The position numbers and the translations under genes were made by a program. From positions 9,120,546-9,184,545 of the forward strand of contig JAJEKV010000009.1 in the NCBI GenBank assembly GCA_021234155.1: DNA of 64,000 nucleotides. The letters run 5' to 3'. This stretch comes from Isoetes taiwanensis (lineage: Eukaryota > Streptophyta > Lycopodiopsida > Isoetales > Isoetaceae). Below are positions 22,250 through 34,795 of the stretch, in pieces. The stretch's first letter is position 1; each line of letters begins with the position of its first letter. The notes beneath the pieces were generated by a model, which worked only from the letters and a program-made list of their open reading frames with translations, ran no database searches and had not been told where the DNA came from.

Positions 22250-22650
22250 CCCGTATCCTGACCAGATCATACACGCTCGGCAACAGTGGAAAGCATTGGG
22301 TTGTCCTCAGCGTCCTAAAGGAAACAGGGCTCCCTCGGATAAGTGGAAGACCTTTGAGAAACTCTGCTTGAGATATGTTTCACTGGAGGGCGAGGAAGAT
22401 GATGAGGGAGAAGATGATGAGGAGAAGAAGAAGAGAACACCAAGGAAGGGGGGAGTCTCTCTCGGACCAATATGACCTCATTCTTAGCATCGAGGCTGCC
22501 CGGGGAGAAATGGACAGAGATATGGGCTCAATGGACAAGAGGCAAGTTGAAGGACAGCAATGGAGAATTTCCAAGCGGCCGGACCCCAAGCTGCTCGGAC
22601 AAGCAGTTCATGAAAAGGATCTGAGGCACCGCGGACAAAGAAACGCTTGA
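22250..22650 (+). pseudogene. middle exon(s) of the palindrome-hosting gene
   Basis: After the AG at 22248-22249 the frame reads PYPDQIIHARQQWKALG, through a KWKTFEKLCLRYVSL stretch, to a strongly acidic run (EEDDEGEDDEE) and a basic patch. The phase agrees with a frame arriving from the donor at 21846. Near 22440 coding sense moves to a second frame (YDLILSIEAARGEMDRDM to KRPDPKLLGQ) that ends at 22650. The shift indicates an indel or a missed intron. No known domain was recognised here. Confidence 0.5.
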
Positions 22651-22665
22651 CCTACAAGGCGAATC

Positions 22666-23867
22666 TTGGATGGAACAATCCCGCTAAGGAAGACTAGAAG
22701 TTCTAAAATGCGGGGATCTAAAGGATTATGCCACAGCCCTAAAGAGACGGCGTATGCGTTAGAAGAAGGCATCACGGAGTTCTGCAACGTTGCATCTAAT
22801 GAATACCATGAATTTGATTATTACAAGGAAAAGGCTGCCCTTGATGAGGAAGACATGAAGGAATTGAACCGTCTATGTCAACCCTACATCAACACCAAGC
22901 TAAAGCGTAACGTCAAAACCCTTCCTTCCCCGAGCGTGCTATGGCAATTCTGAAGAGGAAGCTTGGATTCGGGGTGGTCCCATTTAAGGCCGATGATAGC
23001 TCCCCTCCATTTCTGGTAACTTTGGGGCACAAGGGATTTGGTGGTCTGGAACTGGCACCTGGACCCGTGGCACTATTTGCCATCAATATGATCGAAGACC
23101 CCACCCTTTTTTATGACAAAGCTGACATAGAGCAAAGTTGGTACAAGGCGTGTCACGGACATGACCGACCTGGATACTTTCAGTTTCCTTGTCTTTTGCA
23201 TGCCGGGCAATCAGACAACTGTTGTCTCCCAATGGGCAGCTGATATTAACTTCACCAACAAGATCATGTACTCCATATACGAACTTGAACATGAGTGTAG
23301 ACTTGGCTTGCCGAAGGCACCAAGCTTTGCCAATATAGTTTTGGTTTTGATTTCAAGATCGGCTATAGACCTGGATAAGTGGTGGTCTAGCGAACATCAT
23401 TATCTCGACAGGTTCATGATCTCTCAAGAGCAGATGGAACCCTGGAAGGGCGGCAGATTTATGGAGGATGTGCCATCGATGGACAAAGTCAGCAAAGATG
23501 GTGCGACAGGTCCTATACATAGAATTCCTATCCGGCCAAGAGTTATCAAGTACTTCATAACCAGCTTGGTCGAGGAAGATCAAATTGTATGCGAGTGGTA
23601 CATGAATGGCCTGTTCTCTCAGGGGGCTATGCTTTATGGAATGAAACCTATATCCGTGGTTGGAAATAAGGACATGGTTGAAACCATTCGGTCATACCTG
23701 GATCTGCTTCATGAGCATTTCAAAGGGAGGAAGACAAATGGAAGCAGTAAAGAGGACGAGGACGAAGACAGACCTGGGAGCGAGGCAGACAAAGCTGACG
23801 GAGACGAAAATGTCGAAGGTTTAGACCAGAATGTTGCCGAACACATTCTTGAGAATCTGAGATTGAG
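22666..23867 (+). pseudogene. degenerate N4/N6 DNA-methyltransferase-like domain
   Basis: Frames 22666-22953, 22941-23243 and 23161-23867 form one domain with shifts near 22930 and 23155. The order fits a class-beta N4-cytosine/N6-adenine methyltransferase. First comes a catalytic-motif region where DPPF or DPPY would be expected but IEDPTLFYDK is found (about 23085-23115). Next is a strand such as FSFLVFCMPG. Last, IPIRPRVIKYFI and VCEWYMNGLFSQGAMLYGMK (about 23525-23640) stand where the SAM-binding FxGxG segment normally follows the family's E-K-P-like helix, then VVGNKDMVETIRSYL. Key residues of both motifs are altered, so catalysis is unlikely. N4-type methyltransferases of this fold are known in non-seed plants. 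The C-terminus is acidic and ends at a donor (GAG|GTGAGT). Confidence 0.45.
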
Positions 23868-23893
23868 GTGAGTTTACTTTGCTCTATCGGTGT

Positions 23894-23969
23894 TTCTCGA
23901 CTCGCGAGTCGAGAAAACTCGTTTCCTTTCAATACTTTTTCTTTCCATTCTCGACTCGCGAGTCGAGAA
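23894..23969. repeat. palindrome array, cluster 3, inside an intron
   Basis: Two perfect 22-bp palindromes (23894-23915 and 23948-23969), each followed by AACTCGTTTCCTTTC, lie within the 123-nt intron 23868-23990. The intron begins GTGAGT and ends TTTCTGACAG. Confidence 0.93.
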
Positions 23970-23990
23970 AACTCGTTTCCTTTCTGACAG

Positions 23991-24108
23991 ATGTCATCAT
24001 TTCAGGGAGTTCCATGTCAACGACTCCGGATCATTGTCAATATCTAGCGGCGGTTCACGTCGCCAGGAGGACAATGCACTCCATTGTCAGACACTGCAAC
24101 CTGCATAA
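23991..24108 (+). CDS. last exon of the palindrome-hosting gene
   Basis: It follows the AG at 23989-23990. The phase (two bases from the previous exon plus A) gives an in-frame continuation of 38 codons (CHHFREFHVNDSG...TLQPA) to a TAA at 24106-24108. The clean donor, polypyrimidine acceptor and matching phase make this the best-supported splice in the locus. The peptide is Ser/Arg-rich and not recognised. Confidence 0.55.
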
Positions 24109-26666
24109 CTTTACTGTCCTCCACTAGATGCCATACTTCTTTCTTCTAATCTGTAGGCATCGGACCTGCCAAATCCAAAAATGTTTTTTTTTGTGATTAC
24201 GGAGGCTACATGTTGCAATTGCTTTTTTGAGTGCTCAATACTCCAATCTAAATTTTCATTTGACAATTGTTGTCATATCTTGCTTGCTCTTTGTCGTTGC
24301 TTCTACAAACGCCATTTCCGCTTCCTGTCTTCGTCATTAGTCATTGGATCACAAGAAGCCTGAACAAAAAATGGATGGAAAGAAAAAAACGAGATCTCTC
24401 TCCATCGAGAAAGGGGGAAACAATCACCCCTCGATATTCTCACTAATTTTGAATTTCCCTCTTCCCGTAATACTAGAAAATAGTGCTAATTTGGTTGGAC
24501 AAACAGACACTAAAAATGAGACATCGTAAGGTGCGAGGACCCATATTAGAAATAATTTAATCAATATCACTTTCTGATCCATCTTTATAAAGTAGGCATC
24601 CAAAAAGGGTGCATCCACCTATTAGAAACACTTTCATTTGAAGCGCAAGATATGATACACCTCACCATATATATCTTCATAATTCAAAAAAAGAAAAAAA
24701 AAAACATTTTCATTATAAATTAGATCTTAGTATCTACAAACGCCATTTGACTTGCTATTTGACCCTTGACTTTGACCATAGACTTGAAGTTTGTCCATTG
24801 ACTTTAGTTCCATAGCAGGGCCCTCCATACCATGTTTGTAGCAAGATCCTGCCCTTGAAGGAAGAGGTCTTTACAGCCAAGTCCTTCTTTCTTAGGTTTA
24901 ATTAAGTCAGACCAAGCCACTTTATAGCTCCCTGCCAAAATGAACTTCCTAATCGCAGCTTTAATCTTGTTATATGAGAATTACAGATGAAAAATACACG
25001 TGCTAGCTACCACTGCATTGGCTATTTTTACCCTTCCTGCTAGAGAACCTATGGTAGGGTACATGAGTAGCTTTTTTTGAATCCTAATGATGATCAAGGA
25101 TTCCCAAAGACCATGAATGGAAATATTAAGGGCTAAAGGAAATATAGCCTTTTAGTAGTTGTATTTCTCCCAATGATCTTAACAATTTGAAGAGATGCAG
25201 CTTCAGTGTGTAGAATGATGGCACACTTGGCTTCGTTTAATCTTATTCTGATCATGTACGTTCAAAATGCCATGGATGTAGCATATATCGGAAAAAATAT
25301 GGCTCGGACCACGGATGCTATTTGGAATCAGGATTAAATTAGGGTTAGTTTAGGTTGAATAGCAGAAGAATGAACTGAAATTAAGATAGTTTTGCAAGTT
25401 CTCATGGGGGCTTCACAGTTGTTTCTAATTAGGGACAGTGGCATCAATACTAGAAATTGGGCATAAGACATTCCTCATATGCTGTGGTCCCAGATCTAGA
25501 TGAAGATATCTCTGCCAAGTTTTCTTGGCCCTCCAATCGACCTTTTTCTAGTTTCACTCTCTTCTGACACTATCTCCAACCTGTTTCAAAGACCGCACAG
25601 CATAAACAAAACTCTTAAGTGCCAAAGGACACCTAAAACTACAAAACAACCACTATACGATGAGATGTCAAGAGTAGAAGATATACCTTATGATAGCCAC
25701 CATCTCAAAAATGAGAAAAGACACATATAATTCCGAACAGAGGCCTAAGCCGACTACAAAGCCTCAAAAGCTACCCTTATTCTACCTAACACGGTGAGTT
25801 TAAGGTGCAGTATAAGCTAAGAATGGATAGAATGCCAGAGAAACGGTAAGGCCTTTTCCTTTTAACACGCATTGATAAATCCTCAAGCAATACAATAGAA
25901 GAGACAAAATATCATAGAATCTGATATCGAAGATTGCCCAGAGAAACAGATCTTTCTGACTCCCAAACTCTGCTTGGACCCTTTGCTTGAAGAAAGCATC
26001 GCATTGACCAGCAAAGGCGGCTTTCATTGCACCAAGCACTCGTAATCAAAAGCGATTGTGCGATGAAGCAGGCTTGGAAAGGCAAGAACTAAAGGGTTCA
26101 ATCCATAACAAAAACACTAGCCAAATAGGTTTGATGCAACATTTTGCAAAAAAAGCATCAAAACGCGGGGAGATAAAGAAAGGAAAGGGCCGAAAGAGCC
26201 GGCCATGGCTTGCTGAGCAGGACCGAATCTGCAGTGGAGAAAAAAACCACCAGAGTTGGAGCTCTACTCGGCCTGGATGGGGGCGTGTTGGGCACATAGG
26301 AAAAAGAAAATTATTTTTCTCAACTGTCTCTTTGTTTAGATCAAAATCTGACGGCCTATTTTGTGTCCATGTCACATTTTAGGACACATGGATAGGCTAG
26401 GCTCCAAGATAACGTGACACCCAGGGTTGTACTCTCAAGGAGCTCCCTAATAAACTTTTCCACTTGACATATTGTAGAGTATTTCTAGAAAAGAATTGTC
26501 AAGTTCTCGTGAATCCAATCTACTTGAGAGTACTTTTTCCAAAGTGAATGAAATTGAGTGCATCTGTATTTCCTTTCTTTCCTAGGAAGGCCAAACCATC
26601 TCCCCGTTTCAACCATGAGATGATGTGAACTCATGCGTATTCGAACTACTGCTTGTACCATCCCGG
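24109..26666. other. non-coding stretch
   Basis: No gene supported. It contains copy 2 of a dispersed repeat (24533-24615, see 11155-11236) and an A-rich run near 24690. The overlapping opposite-strand frames at 26046-26382 lack motifs. Confidence 0.45.
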
Positions 26667-26963
26667 AATAAAACTCTACCAATAAAAACAAAGGTGCTGC
26701 AAAACACCAAGCCAAACCAAAGGCAATCACAAAAGGACGACTAGAACAACCTGGCCAAATGAATGGACTGAGCCCATCCTAACCTATATCATAGAAGCAT
26801 GACTGAGCCCATCCTAACCTATACCATAGAAGCATGCTACCTCCTAGCTAACTAAGGCCGGAATTGAAGGACTAAAACTCTACCAACGAAACAAAAATTG
26901 CTGCAAAACATCAAGCCAAACTATAAGAAATCATGAAAGGACGGCCTAGCCAAATGAATGGAG
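26667..26963. repeat. direct repeats and 35-bp tandem duplication
   Basis: About 95 bp at 26667-26765 (AACTCTACCAA... to CCAAATGAATGGA) recurs in diverged form at 26873-26963. Between them is a tandem pair of 35-bp units, 26766-26800 and 26801-26835 (GACTGAGCCCATCCTAACCT...), differing at one base. Confidence 0.8.
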
Positions 26964-27474
26964 TGAACCTTCCCTAGGGAAGGGAGAGGACTGGGGAAAT
27001 CCAATACAACAGTAATGCCCATGAGAAATGAGAGAAACAACAATGCTTATATAAGAAAAGAGCCGAAAAATACTTGGGCCAAAGATGACATCCGTAATCC
27101 TATTGTTTAAATTCGGTTTTTCCGGGGTTCCAAAATTTTTTTCTAAGATGTTTTTCCAAAGGTTTGAAGGGTTTTGGCAGCCGGAAGATATTTCCGATGT
27201 TCCAAAAATTTAGAAAGCATCTTATATGATTTTAATGGCTTCGATTTTGGCCAAATATAGGATTTTTTCTTGAGTAAAGCTTCCATTCATGCTCGGAAGC
27301 ATGCACCACGGCATGGAAGCCACCATTGCTATGGTTAGGATTCATGATATTATGTTCCTATTTTTTATTCAGAGCCATAACCTGCGGCATGGATGTATTC
27401 AAGCCGATAATCTAGAGGTAGAAGTATAGTTTTGTTATGGTAAATTTGCATGGATTGTAGATAGTTTTTTTTGC

Positions 27475-28920
27475 AGTGCTGACGCCGGCGTAGGAGCTTC
27501 TGCGCTCTTCGACAACCATGGCCACCGTGACCACATATCCTTTTAGCCCTCTTGGAAAGGATCTCAGGCTGTTGTGCGGTGCTGGATATGGAGCAGTGCA
27601 GAAATTTATACATATGAAGGACCTGCCAACTTCCTGGACATCCAAAGTTATATGAACCGCTACTTGCCTTAGATGATTCTTTGCAAGATTTCATAGCTCC
27701 CAAAGCAAAGATTCTGATGATGGCTACTGGTGATGATTTTTTTAGTATTGGAGAATGGCCCTTCCATGTCCAAATTGTGGGCTTCTGGAGAACCTTTTTG
27801 CTGCCATTCCAGTTGCAAAAAATGGTAAGATTATAGTTTTGTGCTTGCATTCATGTCTCTTTCTGTCGTCATGACATCTTGAATGCTCCATCGATCTTCT
27901 ATATTGGACATCAGTTAAGATATTATTATAAACTGTGGGTTAGGGTATTACAATGGGTCATTGGTATGTTTATCACAAAATACTTAGATTAAATTGAGAA
28001 TGTATTTGTTTTGTTCACTGCAGCTGCAAATCTTCTCTCATGGTGTACGAATGCAATGACTTGGAATGGAAGCTTACACATACCATGATCAAGCCTTATC
28101 ATTCATCGTTCTTCTATATGCAACATTAGGTACGTGACATTTTCAGAAGGAAAGAGGCTCTAACCCACAGCCTTTTCAAGCCATTGTCTCTGTAACATCA
28201 TTGGCAACCTAGATTCTCACACCTATGTCATTATTTTGACATATAAATGGGTTCAAGATGTCTTGGGATGCAATTATCTTGGGCGATGAAAAAGTTTCTG
28301 ACATCTCTGTTTAAATTCCCATTGCCTTTCTTCTCTGTTTGTGCTTTTAGCACTGCTCCAAAGAATGTAGATCTGCTCTAACTAAAGAGATTGAAATTTC
28401 TGTTTTCAAACGACCATAACTTCTAAGATGATACTATTGTTTTCCATTATGCAGGTTTAAAGAACATTAAAGGCGAGCTTGAACAAGAAGTTTGAGGCAG
28501 CCATTCGACACTTTGAGGTAATTGTTCTTGAATCGTTTATGCTAGGCACAATTCTTCTGCAAGATTTCATAGCTTATCAAAGTGAAGCTTCTGGCAATAG
28601 GTACCAATAGTCCCAGCTTTTCTACATTGGAGGCTGACAGAAAACTTGGTCAGCATGTTGGGAGGATTCTTGGCAAGTATGAAGTCTATTCAGAATCCTG
28701 ACCTTAGAAAAGCTCATCACTGTAGGCTTTGGAAGCACAAAACTTTGCAAAAGGAAAGGGCCAGAAGCAGGAAGAGAAATGGTATGTCTTATTTCTTCCA
28801 CTAATACATCTACAACTTAGTGCATTTTTATGTACTGCCAGAGTTAAATGGAAGAAGTACTGGAGGAATTGTCCAAATCTCTATGTCTCTTTACTCAGGA
28901 AGACAGAATGTTAAAGGTAA
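27475..28920 (+). other. exon-like fragments, possible captured gene
   Basis: Several short + strand segments look like exons. One after TTTTTTTTGCAG at 27476 reads through FLDIQSYMNRYLP and LQDFIAPKAKIL. One near 28466-28517 reads SLNKKFEAAIRHFE before GTAATT. One near 28725-28780 reads EAQNFAKGKGQKQEE before GTATGT, and one near 28863-28915 reads EELSKSLCLFTQEDRML. A LQDFIA word occurs twice (about 27686 and 28556), suggesting a duplicated exon. Frames between them are broken. The parent gene is not recognised. A gene fragment carried by the Helitron that ends at 34795 is one explanation. Confidence 0.3.
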
Positions 28921-29739
28921 AGAGCAGTTGAGAAAAGACTACTAAAGAAACTGGATGATGCTAAGATTTCGTTTCTACACTTGACATTTTTCTATTTCAC
29001 TTTTCAATGCATTCTATGGCATTACTGTTTTAAGTTATTGCATATGCAAACATTTTCCTCCCAACTCTTAGTGCATTGGATGGTTAATGTCACTTATCCA
29101 TTAAAGCTCAACATCTTATAGCTACATGGCTTCTCTACTAATCAACTTCTGCTGCATAGGAATCGATGTCAGACGTGGCATGCCTCTGCCGCACAGGAAA
29201 AAATTAGAGTCCAGTACATTGAAGATCTAACATTGAAGATCTAACATGTCTTTAAATGTAGCATTGAATTCTTTTATCTAAGGCAACTGGACATGGTAGG
29301 CCTCTTCCACACATGATCAATCCAAATTTTCAGTAAGTTGCAGTTTTAACATGTCTTTAAATGTAGCATTTGGTTCTTTTATTTGAGGCAGCTGGATGTG
29401 TAAAAGGAACTCTCTCAGGATTTACCAAAGAAGGACAACTATTACGAGGAGGCTGCCTACTGAAAATGTTGTCAAATGGAATATTTCTATTTGTAACATT
29501 TCTTTGTGTTTGTATGGCTACCTATGTGCCTTTAAAACCTCTTGCTTGGTGCCTTGGTAGTATTTTGTAGTCACCAAGGAGCAGCAAAACTTTACAGTAA
29601 CTAGGCTTTATGTTTTGGAATTGAAACTTATGGATGCATATCCATTGCGTTTTCTATCGGACTTTCGTTGTGTAGCTTTGGAGGCATTCACAGTGCAAAT
29701 GGGTATCTCTTGAGCTTTCTACAGTGTCTTTATACACAA

Positions 29740-30430
29740 GGTAATCTTCTTGGTACATTTTGTTGTAGTTGTTTTGCAATTGCATTGTAGATAATGGAAC
29801 CACATGCCTGGTACATTTGTTGGAGTTTTGCAATTGCATTGCACATAATGAAACCACATGCCAAACACGTGCTAGGGATTCTTGGCAATTCAATTGCTAG
29901 AGCATGAACTCTCCATTTGATGGACACAGATCATTACAATGCAGTGTTATGCATTTTGGATGTTCTTAATGCACAATTCACTCCTATTTGAAGATTTGAT
30001 TCGTTTTATTGGTAAGGTGTTTCTTCTATGTACATTTGTGCAGTCGTTTTGCAGTTACACTTAGATAATGGAACCTCAGGCTTGGTACATTCGTTTCAGG
30101 ATCTGGTCTTACCTCTATTGTTCAGCTAACATGAGCATGAAGGCATGTCTTCCAATCATCCAGTCATCATTTTAGATGCCATGTAACGTGTACAAACAAA
30201 TTAAATCATCATTAAATTTGCTCCAGTTGCTTTGCAATTTTCCTCAGTGTTCTTTCCATCTCTCTAGCTTTTAATCTTTGCTTTGGAGTTTTTGATGCAT
30301 GGTAAATTTGGTACAAATTGTGGTGAATAACTTGGATGATGCTCCTTCAGTGTTCTTTCCATTTTTGTAGCTTTTAGTCTTTATTTAGAGTCTCTAATCC
30401 CTGGTAATTTGGTGCAGACTGTAATTAATA
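29740..30430. repeat. diverged tandem repeats
   Basis: Three degenerate ~70-90-bp units (TGGTACATTTGTTG...TTTTGCAATTGCATTG...ATAATGGAACCACATG) occupy 29740-30090. A ~120-bp duplication around CAGTGTTCTTTCCAT and TAGCTTTTAATCTTTG follows at 30230-30430. Confidence 0.6.
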
Positions 30431-33400
30431 GCTTGGAGATACTCATGAACTCATAATCTCTTCTCTGTTTCATCACATCTCCTATTCTTCATATGATCCT
30501 TGATGGGTTTAGGCTTCCGAAGTGCCAAGGAAATAGAGTTGAAAATCGTGTAGGATGTGTTTGGCTAATTGTATCTATGTCATTTCTGTTTCTTTTCTAT
30601 GCAGAAATGGAATGTAGCCGTATTATCTAGGCAACTTAGATTATATTTCTTTGCATTCTACACTTGCCAAGTATCTATTTTTTCACTTCCAGTGGGAGTA
30701 AGAGATATATGCAATGCAATCAAGATTCTAAGTTTAGTTTGTTAATTACCATAATACTCATATTGGTTGACATGAAGCACAAAATGGGCAGCAAGGTGAA
30801 ATGCTCAGAGTGAATTCAATGTTGGGCTTCCAGAACATCCAAGCACTTTCCCAAGGAAAACTACACTTCAAACAAGTTCAGTAGGTGAGGCAGAAGCCCT
30901 ACTTTTTAGCGCTATCATGTAGTCTCTATACTTGCTAGAAATAAATACAGGTTATTGGTAAAAGTTCAGAGGCCAATTGCCCAATTTGCGTAAAGATTGT
31001 AGTGCATTGTGTTGGTAGGAATTTGAAATTTGAAGATGTAGTGTGGTTAAAGTAACAAGACGTAATTGCTCATAAATGTAGCTGTCGCTTGCAGGACTTG
31101 AAGCTACTGGCCGAAAAGAGACCTTGCACAGATTTTCATTTGCTGGTATATGTACTTGTTTGCATCTGGAGAGGCCTACATATTGTAGACAGTACTTAAT
31201 GAGATAGTACAATACTTCATGCAACACCTTTATTTGCTTGGACGAACCAAGTAAGTCTTGAAGAGCTTTTCTTATTTTCTTCAGCTTTATAATTGAATAT
31301 AGCATTTTTGCATGCCTCTATGGTGGTCAGTGTTGTTTTATAGAATTGCTTGCAGATCTGCCATTAGCTCCAACTATTCATGCTGGGTGCATTTGACTTA
31401 AGACTAATTCTAATGCTATTTTAGGTTGTTGGTGCACATGCATGCCTATTATGGTAAAGTGATAGTTGATTGTGCCTAGGATATTGCGCATTAAGGGCTA
31501 CGCTATATTTTTTATTTATCTCTGTGACGGAAATAGGTGACTTGAAAATTGTGCCATCTAATTCATTGAAAATATTATGGCAGTGACAGTTTATGGGCTC
31601 AGATGGATATTTAGCTTCGTTGTAGATGGAATCAGGTTGAATTGCTCCTTAAATAGCAGGGAAATATAAATATGTTGAATGCTTGATACATGCATTATGA
31701 GAAAATAGCTTGCAAATGTTTTTTAAAGTCTGCTTTTGTCGAAGCTTAATGCTTTATGGGTAGTTATTAATTAAAACATGTTGTCCAGGTCTTTGAACAG
31801 ATGTGGAGTAAGAACATGGGCTACAACATGGGCTATTATTTGCGAGATTTGATTTGAGATAGAATAGTGCTTAGGTTTTAAAATTGTCTCTAAAAATATC
31901 AACTTAACGGTATGGGTTGCAGAAGATAATAGCTCAATGCTCGGATTTCCGTTGCTACAAGCTTTTCCAGCATGTTTTGGGTTTGTGTGTAGGCAGTGTG
32001 CATTGTGATATACAGTTATAGGTGAGGTGCTGCTATAGGAATTACACTCAGGTTAAGATAGATTAGCTGGTTGGCACATGATGCATGGTTTAGGATGCAG
32101 TTTATACGCTGGGTTGCATGCTAATGATGGTTTAGAAGGTTGACTCATGTATGTAAGATATATGAAACAAAGTTCGAGTTAATTTTATGAAGAAAATACT
32201 GATTTGGACGGAGTATAATATAATATTATAGAAGATGGTCTTACAAGGGCTTGGTCGCTTTTCTTAAAGGTGTTGTGATGTGGTTGTTAGGAATTTGATT
32301 GTATGCAGGCTTATATGGGACGGATGCTATGGTTAAAAGTTCTACTGCTTTCCAGCAAGTGAATAACAACGGTGCAAGTCTATTGTAGTTTGACTTATAG
32401 ATAAGTACACAGGTATGCAGCAAATGGTGCTGCTACATGCAGGTCACGTTTTGTTACATGAAGGTCTACATAATAAATGGGTCACAGTGCAAATATCTCA
32501 ATATAATGTTGCATTTGGATGCCCATCTCAAAAAAACTCAAATAGGAAGGCACTTATGAAATATGATGCAATTCTAAATACAAATCTACCTTTGATATGG
32601 CACTCTACTTTCTATTGATGATCTATGTAATGCTCATTTCCTTCTCAACTCCTCACATATGATGTTTAGTATTGCATGAGTTACAACCAAGGTTTCCTTT
32701 CCAAACAATCTCTACTCCTCAAATCTACCTCTGGCAACTATAACTTCAAGAGCTACGTTTTGAAACCTAGAACTATTCATACGAAAAGTTGTCATAAACT
32801 ATCTAAGCCTTGCACCATTTAGATCAGAATCAACGTGCATGCATCACTGTTCGGTTGAGCAACCTTTGTCAATAAACCCTCACTCCCCCTCCCAGGATAC
32901 TGACCTTCAATGGTAAACTTCTATGATGTGCCATGCTTTGCTCATTAATGAACCATAAGTAGTGTCATTTGAATGGTCGTAGATGCCATCAAAGAAATAT
33001 GAGGGGCCTTCATTTGCTATTATTCCATTGTCTAATAGTACGAAGATTTTTGTTCAAATGTAAAATGTGCTAAACTTTACATTTATATTTTACATGAACA
33101 TTGTACCATAACGTCAACAAAATTATTGCAAAATTACAACCGCACTATAATTACAACTCCACAGTTGGACATGATATAAGTAGTACATAGATTTTGTGTA
33201 GCTATGCATGTCTAATACGTCTTTCCATATAGTCAAACATGAATGCACACCTTAACAAAATACATTATTAGCACTACATAAAAGAACCACAAATCAAAAC
33301 ATTGCAAGAAGAACAAGAAATGCAAGCCACTAATTTTAGCTTAACAACCACATTTAACTATATATTATTGAAGTTTAAGCGGCCCCCATGGTAAACTTAT

Positions 33401-34767
33401 GAAACATTTGTTTCATATGGCCATCTTTATGGCACACTCTTATTCATACTACAGATCCCCAATCCACGTGATGAAGTCCTTCCTCCCAACTCACTTGCAT
33501 TCCAGATGACATAAAAAAACATGCATTTCGCATGCCTAGGAACTCCTTGCTCAAAATCCACTTGCAATTCCATAAAAAGGAAACAATTCGTAAGAATGAC
33601 ATCTACAGGACCAGGGGAGTTATTGTGCTTGAGATCTTCTCACAACTAGGTGCTATATTGCAGGCATAGTTTGAAGAAGATTAAACTTAGTTAGAGGTGA
33701 GTTATATTCAAAGCTATGTTCAGTAATGCTCCATTTTTAAATGTTGTGGTTGTATGTTACTTTTCTCTAACAACTATGGCTAAAGTAAGTTAGGTTTACT
33801 GTGATAGATATATAGAAAATGGAGTGATAAATATGATGCACATGCTTACAAACTTATTGTGCTCAAACTATTTAGAAATACCTCTGTTATATAATTGCAC
33901 CATTCATCCATGTTTCCTATCAAAATCCATGCTATATAATTGCCTAATTCACCCATGGTGTAGTTCTTTTTCGTTTCTATTAATATTGCTCTCTCTATTT
34001 TTTGAGAACGGTTAGTACTACACTTGGGTCGCATCTTACAATGCTACATGATCTATGACAAAAGTCTAGGCATTTCTTCCAATCTTATTTGACCATTTGG
34101 ACCTCCAATCCTTTTGTGAGCATCATTCTTATTTAGGTGCCTATCATTAGCATTTAAAGGCTGGTCATGGATTATATTATGGTTATGCAGGACACCATCC
34201 AAAGTTTGGGTACACATGTACCATGCTATACAAAAATAAATTTTATGATTTTGCAGTGATTTTGCATCTGAATGAAACTTCTCAAGTTGCATTAAAACTT
34301 TTCCATACTTCTACACATCACTAAATGACTCATTGTCAATCTTTTACACATAACTAAATGAATATTAACGACGTGGCTCAACTTATTTAAATTAGAGACA
34401 TTGTATACCCTTTGTATTGTTTTTTAGTTGTGCATAAACTCTTTTGAACCAACATCTATCAAATATTATGGGCACAAGAAATTGCGCATGTTATCAAAAT
34501 TAAGCAAAAACTTCAATGTTGCATAGACAATAAACACTAGGACTAGAACAATTGACGACGTATAAACACTTCTAGACAAAATTATTTGTCCCTTGGACAA
34601 ATATGTTTAGGATCATCTCCCTTTCTCCTATTTCTTTTTTCATCCATTCTCAAATATAGCTATGTATTGTAACTATCTCTACAACTTTATAATTGCCTAC
34701 AATAGAATCATATTCATGCCCAGTAATGTCCACAATCAAACAATCACCCCTTCAAATTGTTACTAAA
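30431..34767. other. AT-rich non-coding stretch left of a Helitron end
   Basis: No gene supported on either strand; all frames are short and without motifs. It may be the interior of a non-autonomous Helitron ending at 34795, but I did not find its 5' TC end. Confidence 0.4.
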
Positions 34768-34795
34768 GCCCGGCAACGCCGGGCGCCATAACTAG
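34768..34795 (+). mobile_element. Helitron 3' terminus
   Basis: GCCCGGC (34768-34774), loop AAC and GCCGGGC (34778-34784) form a perfect 7-bp stem. Seven bases later comes CTAG (34792-34795) followed by T. A short GC-rich hairpin shortly before CTRR, with insertion next to T, is the defining 3' structure of Helitrons. The element body would lie to the left. It ends about 320 bp from the stop codon of the DTW gene. Confidence 0.7.

Noticed and set aside
23085-23115. An active methyltransferase catalytic site
   Set aside because: The expected DPPY/F motif reads DPTL and the SAM-binding motif is also altered, so activity cannot be claimed.
26046-26382. Two opposite-strand ~109-codon frames
   Set aside because: No motifs, mirror-image overlap, no splice or expression signs.
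27365-27850. A 161-codon - strand frame
   Set aside because: It is antisense to better exon-like segments on the + strand and shows no domain.
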